Made by a program: the position numbers and the translations under genes. Shown in pieces: positions 18,476 to 27,025 of a DNA stretch of 64,000 bases (position 1 is its first letter; each line of letters opens with the position of its first letter). The stretch lies in NCBI RefSeq assembly GCF_023072615.1, contig NZ_JAKNRW010000014.1, positions 1 through 64,000 on the forward strand. The letters run 5' to 3'. Source of the DNA: Pseudomonas violetae. GTDB lineage: Bacteria > Pseudomonadota > Gammaproteobacteria > Pseudomonadales > Pseudomonadaceae. The notes under the pieces were generated by a model. It saw only the letters and a list, made by a program, of their open reading frames with translations. It was not told where the DNA came from and made no database searches.

Positions 18476-18529
18476 GTCTTGTTACCTGTTACTGCCCCAC
18501 GGTGAAACCCGTGTGGTCTGAAAGCGGCA

Positions 18530-18563
18530 AACGCCCGGCCTGACAAAAGCCAGACCGGGCGTT
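18530..18563 (-). other. Intercistronic hairpin between infB and rbfA
   Basis: AACGCCCGG pairs with CCGGGCGTT, extended inward by CTG/CAG. On the coding strand no T run follows, so it is more likely a stabilising or processing structure, or a REP-like remnant, than a full terminator. Confidence 0.5.
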
Positions 18564-18634
18564 GCGTTTAGAGTCCTGACGCCGTGCCGCGCATTTGCAT
18601 GCGACGGCCCGTCGTGGCCCTTGAAGTGCGCGAG

Positions 18635-21166
18635 TTAGAGGCTGCGAGCAACCTGAACCTTCTCGTAGACTTCGATCTTGTCGCCAGCTTTGACGTCGTT
18701 GTAGCTCTTCACGCCGATACCGCATTCCATGCCGGCACGTACTTCGGAAGCGTCATCCTTGAAGCGGCGCAGGGATTCCAGCTCGCCTTCGAAGATAACG
18801 ATGTCTTCACGCAGTACACGGATTGGACGGTTACGGTGAACGACACCTTCGAGCACCATGCAACCGGCGATCGCGCCAAACTTCGGCGAACGGAACACGT
18901 CACGTACTTCAGCGATACCCAGGATGTTCTCGCGAACATCGCTGCCCAGCATACCGGTCAGGGCTTTCTTGACGTCTTCGATGATGTCGTAGATCACGTT
19001 GTAATAACGCATATCCAGACCTTCCTGCTCGACGATCTTGCGAGCGCCAGCATCGGCACGCACGTTGAAGCCGAACAGTACAGCGTTGGAGGCCAGTGCC
19101 AGGTTGGCGTCGGACTCGGTGATACCACCGACACCGCCACCGACAACACGCACTTGCACTTCGTCGTTACCCAGGCCGTTAAGGGCACCGTTCAACGCTT
19201 CCAGCGAACCACGGACGTCAGATTTGAGGACGATGTTAAGCGTCTTCTTCTCTGCCTGGCCCATGTTTTCAAAGATGTTTTCCAGCTTGCCGGCGTGAGC
19301 GCGAGCCAATTTGACTTCGCGGAACTTGCCTTGACGGAACAGAGCCACTTCACGGGCTTTCTTCTCGTCCGACAACACGCTCATCTCGTCGCCAGCGTCC
19401 GGGGTACCGTCCAGGCCGAGGATCTCGACAGGGATGGAAGGACCGGCTTCCTTGATTGGCTTGCCGTTCTCGTCGAGCATGGCACGTACACGGCCATAGT
19501 TCGAACCGACCAGCACCATGTCGCCTTGGCGCAGGGTACCGTCTTGAACCAGAACGGTTGCAACCGGACCACGACCTTTGTCGAGACGCGATTCAACCAC
19601 GACGCCACGGCCAGGAGCCGAAGGAGTCGCTTTCAATTCAAGAACTTCAGCTTGCAGCAGGACAGCTTCGAGCAACTCGTCCACGCCGGTACCGACTTTC
19701 GCCGAAACCGATACGAACGGGGTGTCGCCGCCCCACTCTTCCGAAGTCACGCCGTGAACCGACAGTTCGCTACGGATGCGATCGAGATCAGCGCCCGGCT
19801 TGTCGATCTTGTTCACTGCAACAACCAGTGGAACACCGGCAGCCTTGGCGTGCTGGACAGCTTCAATGGTCTGCGGCATCACGCCGTCGTCCGCTGCAAC
19901 TACCAGGATCACGATGTCAGTGGCCTTGGCACCACGAGCACGCATGGCGGTAAACGCGGCGTGACCTGGGGTGTCGAGGAAGGTGACCATGCCACGTTCG
20001 GTTTCAACGTGGTACGCACCGATGTGCTGGGTGATACCGCCGGCTTCGCCAGCAGCTACCTTGGCACGACGGATGTAGTCGAGCAGCGAAGTCTTACCAT
20101 GGTCAACGTGGCCCATTACGGTCACAACTGGAGCACGGGAGAACGTCTCACCTTCAAACTTCAGGGACTCGGCCAGGGAATCTTCCAGGGCGGTGTCGCT
20201 GACCAGGGTCACTTTGTGGCCCAGTTCTTCGGCTACCAGCTGAGCAGTTTCCTGATCAAGCACCTGGTTGATGGTCGCTGGAGTACCCAGTTTGAACATG
20301 AACTTGATGATTTCAGCAGCCTTGACCGACATCTGATTGGCGAGATCGCCAACAGTGATGGTCTCACCGATCTGCACATCACGCACGACAGGGCCGGTTG
20401 GGCTCTGGAAACCGTGGGCATTGCGTTTTTTCAGCTTGGCCTTGCCGCGACCACCACGACGGAAGCCATCGCTTTCTTCGTCGGTAGTACGTGGGGCAAC
20501 GCGTGGAGCAGGCGCTTTCTCTTTGACCGAGGCACGATGCGGAGCGTTTTTACGCTCGCCGTCGCCACCACCGCTGCGACGATTGTTATCGTCTGCACGT
20601 GGTTTGTCCGGACGGCGCTGTTCGTTCTGCTTGTTACGAACGTCTGCAGACGGTGCTGGAGCAGCAGCCACAACCGGAGCGCTTTCACGCACAGGCACGG
20701 CGGCCGCAGCAGGAGCCGCGACTGCGTCGTTGGTAGCGGTTTGCGCAGCAGCAGGCTGGCGACGCGCTTCTTCTTCGGCGCGACGCTTGGCTTCTTCTTC
20801 AGCCTTCTGACGTGCAGCACTATCTACTGCGCGACGTTCATCCAGTTCGCGTTTGCGCTCGGCTTCAATTTCTTCCGGGCTGCGCTGTACGAAGACTTTC
20901 TTCTTGCGTACTTCAACGCTGATGCTTTTGCTGCCAGCAACACGCAGGGTGCTGGTGGTTTTACGCTGCAGCGTGATCTTGCGTGGTTCTTCCACTTTCG
21001 CCTTGTGGCTGCTTTTCAAGTGAGTCAGCAAAGATTGCTTCTCACTGTCAGTCACATGTTCTTCGGCGGCGGTGTGCGGCAGACCTGCCTCACGCATCTG
21101 CTGCAACAGGCGCTCTACCGGTGTTTTGACCTCATCGGCCAGTTGTTTCACCGTGACTTGCGTCAT
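18635..21166 (-). CDS. infB: Translation initiation factor IF-2
   Basis: GTPase that brings initiator tRNA to the 30S subunit. The 843 residues comprise an N-terminal IF2_N domain, a long Ala/Glu/Arg-rich variable region (about 90-260), a second IF2_N-type segment, the G domain (GHVDHGKTS at about 350, DTPGHAAF, NKIDKPG), and the C-terminal tRNA-binding part. It sits directly after nusA. A long opposite-strand frame over the same bases is a shadow. Confidence 0.97.
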   Translation of the reverse strand: MTQVTVKQLADEVKTPVERLLQQMREAGLPHTAAEEHVTDSEKQSLLTHLKSSHKAKVEEPRKITLQRKTTSTLRVAGSKSISVEVRKKKVFVQRSPEEIEAERKRELDERRAVDSAARQKAEEEAKRRAEEEARRQPAAAQTATNDAVAAPAAAAVPVRESAPVVAAAPAPSADVRNKQNEQRRPDKPRADDNNRRSGGGDGERKNAPHRASVKEKAPAPRVAPRTTDEESDGFRRGGRGKAKLKKRNAHGFQSPTGPVVRDVQIGETITVGDLANQMSVKAAEIIKFMFKLGTPATINQVLDQETAQLVAEELGHKVTLVSDTALEDSLAESLKFEGETFSRAPVVTVMGHVDHGKTSLLDYIRRAKVAAGEAGGITQHIGAYHVETERGMVTFLDTPGHAAFTAMRARGAKATDIVILVVAADDGVMPQTIEAVQHAKAAGVPLVVAVNKIDKPGADLDRIRSELSVHGVTSEEWGGDTPFVSVSAKVGTGVDELLEAVLLQAEVLELKATPSAPGRGVVVESRLDKGRGPVATVLVQDGTLRQGDMVLVGSNYGRVRAMLDENGKPIKEAGPSIPVEILGLDGTPDAGDEMSVLSDEKKAREVALFRQGKFREVKLARAHAGKLENIFENMGQAEKKTLNIVLKSDVRGSLEALNGALNGLGNDEVQVRVVGGGVGGITESDANLALASNAVLFGFNVRADAGARKIVEQEGLDMRYYNVIYDIIEDVKKALTGMLGSDVRENILGIAEVRDVFRSPKFGAIAGCMVLEGVVHRNRPIRVLREDIVIFEGELESLRRFKDDASEVRAGMECGIGVKSYNDVKAGDKIEVYEKVQVARSL

Positions 21167-21193
21167 GCACTTCTCTCCTCAGGCCGCGCCTAA

Positions 21194-22675
21194 TTACTCG
21201 AACCAATGGGCTCGGGCGGCCATGATCAACTTGCCGGCACGATCATCGTCAATGCCGTCGATGTCGAGCAGATCGTCAATAGACTGCTCGGCCAGGTCTT
21301 CGCGGGTAATTACGCCGCGCACCGCCAGTTCCATCGCCAAATCCTTGTCCATACCCTCAAGCGAGAGCAGGTCTTCGGCCGGATGGGCGTCTGCCAGCTT
21401 TTCCTCAGTAGCGATGGCTTTGGTCAACAAACGATCCTTGGCACGAGCGCGAAGCTCGTTGACGGTTTCTTCGTCAAAGCCATCGATGTTGAGCATTTCC
21501 TCCACCGGTACGTAGGCAATCTCTTCCAGGCTGGTGAAGCCTTCATCTACCAGCACCTGTGCAAGGTCTTCGTCGACTTCCAGCTCGTCGATGAAGTTGC
21601 GCAGGATGTCGCCGGTTTCTGCTTGCTGCTTAGCCTGGATGTCCGATTCGGTCATCACGTTCAGGGTCCAGCCAGTCAACTGGCTGGCCAGACGCACGTT
21701 CTGACCTCCGCGACCGATGGCCTGAGCCAGATTGTCTGCGCCAACGGCGATGTCCATTGCATGGGCATCTTCGTCAACGATAATTGCCGCAACCTCAGCC
21801 GGGGACATAGCGTTGATTACGAACTGAGCCGGGTTATCGTCCCACAGGACGATGTCCACACGCTCACCGCCCAACTCACCCGACACTGCCTGGACGCGCG
21901 AACCGCGCATACCGATGCAAGCGCCCTGCGGGTCGATGCGTTTGTCCTTGGAGCGGACCGCGATCTTGGCACGCGAACCCGGGTCACGGGATGCAGCCAT
22001 TACTTCGATCAGGCCTTCAGCAATTTCCGGCACTTCGATGCGGAACAACTCGATCAGCATTTCCGGCGCGGTACGCGACAGGATCAGCTGCGGGCCGCGG
22101 TTCTCGGTGCGGATTTCCTTGAGCAACGCACGCAGGCGTACGCCAACCCGGAAAGTTTCGCGGGAGATGATGTCTTCACGAGCCAGCAACGCTTCTGCGT
22201 TGTTGCCCAAGTCGACGATCACGTTGTCGCGGGTCACTTTCTTCACGGTGCCGGAGATGATTTCTCCCAGGCGCTCGCGATAAGCATCAACGACTTGAGC
22301 GCGCTCGGCTTCGCGAACTTTCTGCACAATGACCTGCTTCGCAGTCTGTGCAGCAATACGGCCGAACTCGATGGACTCGATCTTTTCTTCGACTACGTCA
22401 CCGACCTGTGCGCCAGGATGCGTTTCTGCAACCTTGCTTGGCCAGGTTTCGATAGCCGGATCGTCCAGGTCTGCTTCTTCGACCACCGTCCAGCGACGGA
22501 AAGTCTCGTAGGCACCGGTGTGGCGATTGATTTCCACACGCAGATCGACTTCGTCCTCGAAACGCTTTTTGGTAGCAGTGGCCAAGGCCAGCTCCAGCGC
22601 TTCAAAAATTACGTTTGCCGGTACGCCCTTTTCATTGGATACCGACTCAACAACCAGCAGTACTTCTTTGCTCAT
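21194..22675 (-). CDS. nusA: Transcription termination/antitermination factor NusA
   Basis: Binds RNA polymerase and nascent RNA to control pausing, termination and antitermination. The 493 residues carry the polymerase-binding N-domain, S1 (about 135-200), two KH domains, and two acidic repeats at the C-terminus (IDELEVDEDLAQVLVDEGF and the copy LDIDGIDDDRAG). I place the start at MSKEVLLVV, 22675, rather than the frame's first ATG seven codons earlier. Confidence 0.96.
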   Translation of the reverse strand: MSKEVLLVVESVSNEKGVPANVIFEALELALATATKKRFEDEVDLRVEINRHTGAYETFRRWTVVEEADLDDPAIETWPSKVAETHPGAQVGDVVEEKIESIEFGRIAAQTAKQVIVQKVREAERAQVVDAYRERLGEIISGTVKKVTRDNVIVDLGNNAEALLAREDIISRETFRVGVRLRALLKEIRTENRGPQLILSRTAPEMLIELFRIEVPEIAEGLIEVMAASRDPGSRAKIAVRSKDKRIDPQGACIGMRGSRVQAVSGELGGERVDIVLWDDNPAQFVINAMSPAEVAAIIVDEDAHAMDIAVGADNLAQAIGRGGQNVRLASQLTGWTLNVMTESDIQAKQQAETGDILRNFIDELEVDEDLAQVLVDEGFTSLEEIAYVPVEEMLNIDGFDEETVNELRARAKDRLLTKAIATEEKLADAHPAEDLLSLEGMDKDLAMELAVRGVITREDLAEQSIDDLLDIDGIDDDRAGKLIMAARAHWFE

Positions 22676-22722
22676 CGTACGCCTCGCCTTTCGCAAGCCA
22701 TTGGATCCGCGGGATCCGCGTC

Positions 22723-23181
22723 TCAGTCAAAACTGGGAATAATGTTGGCCTTGTCGATCATATCGATCGGCAACAGGAACTCATGGTCTTCTACCTGCAC
22801 CACGACGTCCTGCTCTTCTACACCGCGCAGAAGGCCCTGAAAGTTGCGTCGACCTTCAAAAGGCGAGCGCAGCTTGATCTTCACTTGTTCACCGGCAAAT
22901 TTTGCAAACTGCTCAATAGTGAACAGCGGGCGTTCCATGCCAGGCGAGGAAACTTCGAGGGTGTATTCAACGGCGATTGGATCTTCAACGTCCAGAACAC
23001 CACTGATCTGACGGCTGACAATGGCACAGTCGTCCACCAGCACACCGCCCTCTTTATCGATATAAACGCGCAACATTGAGTGGCGACCTTGAGCCGAAAA
23101 CTCAATACCCCAGCATTCATAGCCTAGGGCCACGACCACCGGGGCCAGCAAGGCCTGCAACTCTTCTAGCTTGCTCGACAC
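22723..23181 (-). CDS. rimP: Ribosome maturation factor RimP
   Basis: Needed for 30S assembly. The 152 residues have the YhbC fold: SSKLEELQALLAPVVVALGYECWGIEF, LRVYIDKEGGV, EVSSPGMERPL. The start is taken as GTG at 23181, giving the usual (M)SSKLE N-terminus; the frame extends 21 codons upstream but that part overlaps the leader and has no family match. First gene of rimP-nusA-infB. Confidence 0.93.
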   Translation of the reverse strand: MSSKLEELQALLAPVVVALGYECWGIEFSAQGRHSMLRVYIDKEGGVLVDDCAIVSRQISGVLDVEDPIAVEYTLEVSSPGMERPLFTIEQFAKFAGEQVKIKLRSPFEGRRNFQGLLRGVEEQDVVVQVEDHEFLLPIDMIDKANIIPSFD

Positions 23182-23289
23182 CTGAACCCCCTCGTGCATG
23201 TATGTGCATGCTGTGCAAAATAAAAAAATGGGCGAAACGCCCATCCTTGAAACGCCGTCGAACAGCGGCGTTGAAAGTGTCCAGCTAAC

Positions 23290-23311
23290 AAAAAGCCCCT
23301 TAAAAGGGGCT
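23290..23311 (-). terminator. Hairpin downstream of tRNA-fMet
   Basis: AGCCCCTT / AAGGGGCT with a 2-base loop, followed on the minus strand by a T run. It separates the tRNA transcript from rimP, probably with some read-through. Confidence 0.8.
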
Positions 23312-23319
23312 CCTTAAAC

Positions 23320-23396
<77 letters not shown>

Positions 23397-23461
23397 ACAA
23401 AGCTGGGGCGGAAGTATACGACCGATCCCTTTCAGGGTCAATGTAACCTTCCACCTACAAG

Positions 23462-23481
23462 AAAGCCCGCAACAGCGGGCT
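23462..23481 (-). terminator. Hairpin between tRNA-Leu and tRNA-fMet
   Basis: AGCCCGC / GCGGGCT with loop AACA (TGTT on the coding strand), followed on the minus strand only by TTTC. Probably a weak terminator or a tRNA processing landmark. Confidence 0.6.
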
Positions 23482-23492
23482 CTCCTGATAAT

Positions 23493-23578
23493 TGGTACCG
23501 AGAAGGGGACTCGAACCCCTACACCCTATGGGCACAACCACCTCAAGGTTGCGTGTCTACCAATTCCACCACCTCGGC
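23493..23578 (-). tRNA. tRNA-Leu (anticodon GAG)
   Basis: An 86-base class II tRNA with a long variable arm and encoded CCA. It begins GCCGAGGTGGTGGAATTGG; the anticodon stem CAACC/GGTTG closes the loop TTGAGGT (anticodon GAG, codons CUC/CUU). It lies 22 bases after secG. Confidence 0.94.
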
Positions 23579-23600
23579 AATACTACGTTTGAAACCCTTC

Positions 23601-23984
23601 TTACTTCTGCTCTTGAGCTGGAGGCACGTCAGTCGCTGAAGTAGCCGACTTTTGCTCTTGAAGCACCGGTACATCATCAGAAGCCGGTTTTTGCTTTGGA
23701 ACTTCCAACACTGCTGGATCTGGTAAACCTACTTGAGTCAGCTGGTGAGCTTTCTCTTTAGCAAAGTAACCTAACCCCAAGCTGGTTATGAAGAAACCTG
23801 CGGCAAGTATAGCAGTAAACTTACTAAGAAAGGTAGAGGAACCTTGGCTTCCGAACACAGTATTTGAAGCACCTGCTCCGAAAGACGCACCAGCATCCGC
23901 ACCTTTACCCTGCTGCAGCAAAACCAGAGCAACTACGCCCAATGCACCCAGCAGATGAAAAACGACTACGACTGTTTCCAGCAT
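23601..23984 (-). CDS. secG: Preprotein translocase subunit SecG
   Basis: Inner-membrane partner of SecYE. With the start at MLETVVVVFHLL (23984) it is 127 residues, with two membrane helices (about 2-20 and 53-70) around the conserved LVLLQQGKGADAGASFG loop and the GSQGSSTFLSK motif. The C-terminal tail is long and Pro/Gln/Glu-rich (two similar PAQEQK/LQEQK endings), as in other pseudomonads. It follows tpiA by 4 bases. Confidence 0.93.
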   Translation of the reverse strand: MLETVVVVFHLLGALGVVALVLLQQGKGADAGASFGAGASNTVFGSQGSSTFLSKFTAILAAGFFITSLGLGYFAKEKAHQLTQVGLPDPAVLEVPKQKPASDDVPVLQEQKSATSATDVPPAQEQK

Positions 23985-23988
23985 TTTT

Positions 23989-24744
23989 TCAGTTTCCCGC
24001 GGCGCGAATGATCGCACCGAACTCATCTGCATTCAGGGAAGCTCCACCAATGAGCCCCCCATCGATATCCGGCATGCCGAACAGTTCGACCGCATTGGCC
24101 GCCTTCACGCTGCCGCCGTATAGAAGCCGCACACCTTGTGCGACCTCAGAATTTTCTGCCGCCAACTGGGCGCGGATGGCTGCGTGCACATCCTGCGCTT
24201 GTTGCGGCGAAGCCGTCAGCCCGGTGCCAATGGCCCAGACCGGCTCGTAAGCAATGACTGCCTGGGCAAAGACACCAACACCCAGCTCCTCGATGATGCA
24301 GCCCAGCTGACGCCCGACCACCTCAAGAGTTTTCCCGGCTTCGCGCTGTTCAAGGGTCTCCCCTACGCACAACACCGGAATCAAGCCGCATGCCTGTGCC
24401 GCTGCGAACTTGCGGATCAATGCTCCGTCCTGCTCGCCCATGATCTGGCGGCGCTCGGAGTGCCCTACAAGAACCAGGGTACAACCTGCATCCACCAACT
24501 GACTCGGTGCAATCTCACCGGTCAACGCACCTTGCATGGATTCCACCGCAGAGTTCTGCGCACCGACCTGGATCGGCTGGCCTTTCAAGCCATCAATCAC
24601 TTGATTGATATGCAGGCAAGGCGGGAATACCGCTACATCAACACCGCTCGGCAAGGCCAGATGACTCAGGCCATTGATCAGCTCAGCGACGCTGGCGCGG
24701 GTACCGTGCATCTTCCAGTTACCAGCTACCATAGGGCGACGCAT
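23989..24744 (-). CDS. tpiA: Triosephosphate isomerase
   Basis: Interconverts dihydroxyacetone phosphate and glyceraldehyde 3-phosphate. It is 251 residues long, with catalytic Lys11 in GNWKMHG, His in LVGHSERR (about 95), and Glu in AYEPVWAIGTG (about 168). GGLIGGASL closes the phosphate loop. It lies between glmM and secG. Confidence 0.97.
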   Translation of the reverse strand: MRRPMVAGNWKMHGTRASVAELINGLSHLALPSGVDVAVFPPCLHINQVIDGLKGQPIQVGAQNSAVESMQGALTGEIAPSQLVDAGCTLVLVGHSERRQIMGEQDGALIRKFAAAQACGLIPVLCVGETLEQREAGKTLEVVGRQLGCIIEELGVGVFAQAVIAYEPVWAIGTGLTASPQQAQDVHAAIRAQLAAENSEVAQGVRLLYGGSVKAANAVELFGMPDIDGGLIGGASLNADEFGAIIRAAGN

Positions 24745-24810
24745 GCTGTACCTCGTCGGTCAAAGTGGGCGCAGATGTTACCCAACACAATCAAGACTGG
24801 CAAGCCGAAT

Positions 24811-26148
24811 TCAGGCAGAAACTTCAGTAACCAGCTTTGCCAGCTCTTCGGCATAGCCACGAACCTGTGTTTCGTCTTCGCCTTCGACCATGACACGCAC
24901 CAGCGGCTCGGTACCGGACTTACGCAACAACACGCGCCCACGACCGGCCATGGCGTCAGTGACGCGCTGACTGGCCTCTTTGACTGCTGGATGCTCAATT
25001 GGATTGGCACCACCGCCAAAACGCACATTGATCAGCACCTGAGGGCACTTGCGCAACGCTTGACGCGCCTGGGCAAGACCTTCGGAGCGAGTCTTGAGGG
25101 CCATCAGCACTTGCAACGCCGCAATGATCGCATCACCGGTGGTAGTGTGGCTAAAGCACACGATATGCCCGGAGTTTTCGCCACCCACCAGCCAATTGCG
25201 CTCCAATAGGTCAGCAATAACATACCGATCGCCGACATTGGCGCGCACAAAAGGAATCGACAGGTCAGCCAGGGCCAGTTCCAGCCCAAGGTTACTCATC
25301 AAGGTACCGACCACGCCGCCCTGCAGCTTGTCACGCTCATGCAGATCGCGAGCAATGATATAGAGCAACTCGTCGCCATCAACAATGGCACCGGTGTGAT
25401 CAACCATCAGCACCCGGTCGCCATCGCCATCAAAGGCGATACCCAGGTCGGCGTGTTCGGCCAGTACGGCAGCCTGCAGTTGCCCCATGTGGGTCGAGCC
25501 ACAATTATCATTGATGTTCAGGCCATTGGGCTGGGCAGAGAGCACTACGACTTCAGCCCCCAGCTCACGGAATACGCTCGGGGCCACTTTGTAGGTCGCA
25601 CCGTGGGCGCAGTCGAGCACGATCTTCAGGCCAGCAAAGCTGGTACCCGTCGGCACGCTGCTCTTGCAGAATTCGATATAACGACCCGAGGCATCGTTGA
25701 TCCGCGAAACCTTGCCGATCTTGCTCGACTCAACCACAGTCATCGGGGTGTCGAGCAGTTCTTCGATCATCAACTCGACTTCATCCGGAAGCTTGGTCCC
25801 ACTGCCGGAGAAGAACTTGATGCCGTTGTCGTCGTGAGGGTTGTGCGAGGCACTGATCACGATCCCGGCTTGCGCATGAAAAGTGCGGGTCAGGTAGGCA
25901 ATGGCAGGTGTTGGCATCGGCCCCAACAGCATCACGTCGGCACCGGCCGACGTCAGGCCAGCCTCCAGCGCCGACTCAAACATATATCCGGATATGCGGG
26001 TGTCCTTGCCCACCAGCACCTTGCATGCACCCATCTTGCGAAACGCCATGCCTGCAGCCCAGCCAAGCTTGAGCATGAAGTCAGGGGTAATTGGGTATTC
26101 GCCGACTCGACCGCGAATGCCGTCGGTACCAAAGTATTTCTTAGTCAT
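24811..26148 (-). CDS. glmM: Phosphoglucosamine mutase
   Basis: Converts glucosamine 6-phosphate to glucosamine 1-phosphate for peptidoglycan and lipopolysaccharide precursors. The 445 residues have phospho-Ser101 in ISASHNPHDDNG, metal loop FDGDGDR (about 240), and GTEPLVRVMVEG at the end. Start set at MTKKYFGTDG (26148) with the family N-terminus; the frame's first ATG is 5 codons earlier. Confidence 0.97.
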   Translation of the reverse strand: MTKKYFGTDGIRGRVGEYPITPDFMLKLGWAAGMAFRKMGACKVLVGKDTRISGYMFESALEAGLTSAGADVMLLGPMPTPAIAYLTRTFHAQAGIVISASHNPHDDNGIKFFSGSGTKLPDEVELMIEELLDTPMTVVESSKIGKVSRINDASGRYIEFCKSSVPTGTSFAGLKIVLDCAHGATYKVAPSVFRELGAEVVVLSAQPNGLNINDNCGSTHMGQLQAAVLAEHADLGIAFDGDGDRVLMVDHTGAIVDGDELLYIIARDLHERDKLQGGVVGTLMSNLGLELALADLSIPFVRANVGDRYVIADLLERNWLVGGENSGHIVCFSHTTTGDAIIAALQVLMALKTRSEGLAQARQALRKCPQVLINVRFGGGANPIEHPAVKEASQRVTDAMAGRGRVLLRKSGTEPLVRVMVEGEDETQVRGYAEELAKLVTEVSA

Positions 26149-26165
26149 AAGTTGCTCCATCACTC

Positions 26166-27017
26166 TTATTCGGCTGTTTCGACTGCGGTAATCATCCGCA
26201 CTACATCAACTGTTTCGGCTACATCATGGACGCGCAATATACGCGCTCCCTTGGCGCACGCCAGTGCCGCCAGCGCCAGGCCGCCATACAGACGTTCCCC
26301 GACCGGACGATTTAACGCATTGCCAATCATGCTCTTGCGCGAAACCCCGACCAACAGGGGGCGCCCCAGGGCGTGCAAGGCTTCCATGTGTTTGAACAAG
26401 CTTAGATTGTGCTGCAGGGTTTTGGCGAAGCCGAAGCCCGGATCCAGGATGATGCGCTCGGCTGGAATGCCAACCAGTGCACACTGAGCCATCCGCTCGG
26501 CGAGAAACTCACCGACCTCACTGGTAACGTCCTGATAATGCGGATCATCCTGCATGTCGCCAGGCTCGCCCAGCATATGCATCAAGCACACAGGCAAGCC
26601 GGTGGCTGCAGCGGCATCCAATGCGCCGTCACGGCGCAAGGAGCGCACATCATTGATCAACCCCGCCCCCAGTCGCGCAGTTTCGCGCATGACTGCCGGA
26701 GTGGAGGTATCAACCGAAATGATCACATCGAGTTCGTTGTTGAGGCGCTCGACGACAGGCGCTACGCGCTCGAGCTCCTCGAGCGGAGAAACCGCCCTGG
26801 CACCCGGCCGGGTCGATTCACCTCCGACATCGATCAGCGTCGCGCCGGCCGCCACCATCGCTTCCGCATGGCGCAGAGCCGCGTCGAGCTGGCTGAAGCG
26901 GCCGCCATCGGAAAAGGAGTCGGGAGTTACGTTGAGAATACCCATGACATGCGTATGGGCCAAATCAAGAACCCGGTTGCCGCAAGGCAACCGGGTCGAG
27001 GACTGAACAAAAGTCAT
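26166..27017 (-). CDS. folP: Dihydropteroate synthase
   Basis: Joins p-aminobenzoate to the pterin in folate synthesis; target of sulfonamides. The 283 residues show both signatures: GILNVTPDSFSDGG (about 25-38) and LIDVGGESTRPGA (about 61-73). It follows ftsH by 8 bases and precedes glmM. Confidence 0.97.
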   Translation of the reverse strand: MTFVQSSTRLPCGNRVLDLAHTHVMGILNVTPDSFSDGGRFSQLDAALRHAEAMVAAGATLIDVGGESTRPGARAVSPLEELERVAPVVERLNNELDVIISVDTSTPAVMRETARLGAGLINDVRSLRRDGALDAAAATGLPVCLMHMLGEPGDMQDDPHYQDVTSEVGEFLAERMAQCALVGIPAERIILDPGFGFAKTLQHNLSLFKHMEALHALGRPLLVGVSRKSMIGNALNRPVGERLYGGLALAALACAKGARILRVHDVAETVDVVRMITAVETAE

Positions 27018-27025
27018 TTCAAACC

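Noticed and set aside
18584..21193. An 869-codon plus-strand frame opposite infB
   Set aside because: It mirrors infB along its whole length, has no family signatures, and arises from the high-GC codon pattern of the real gene.
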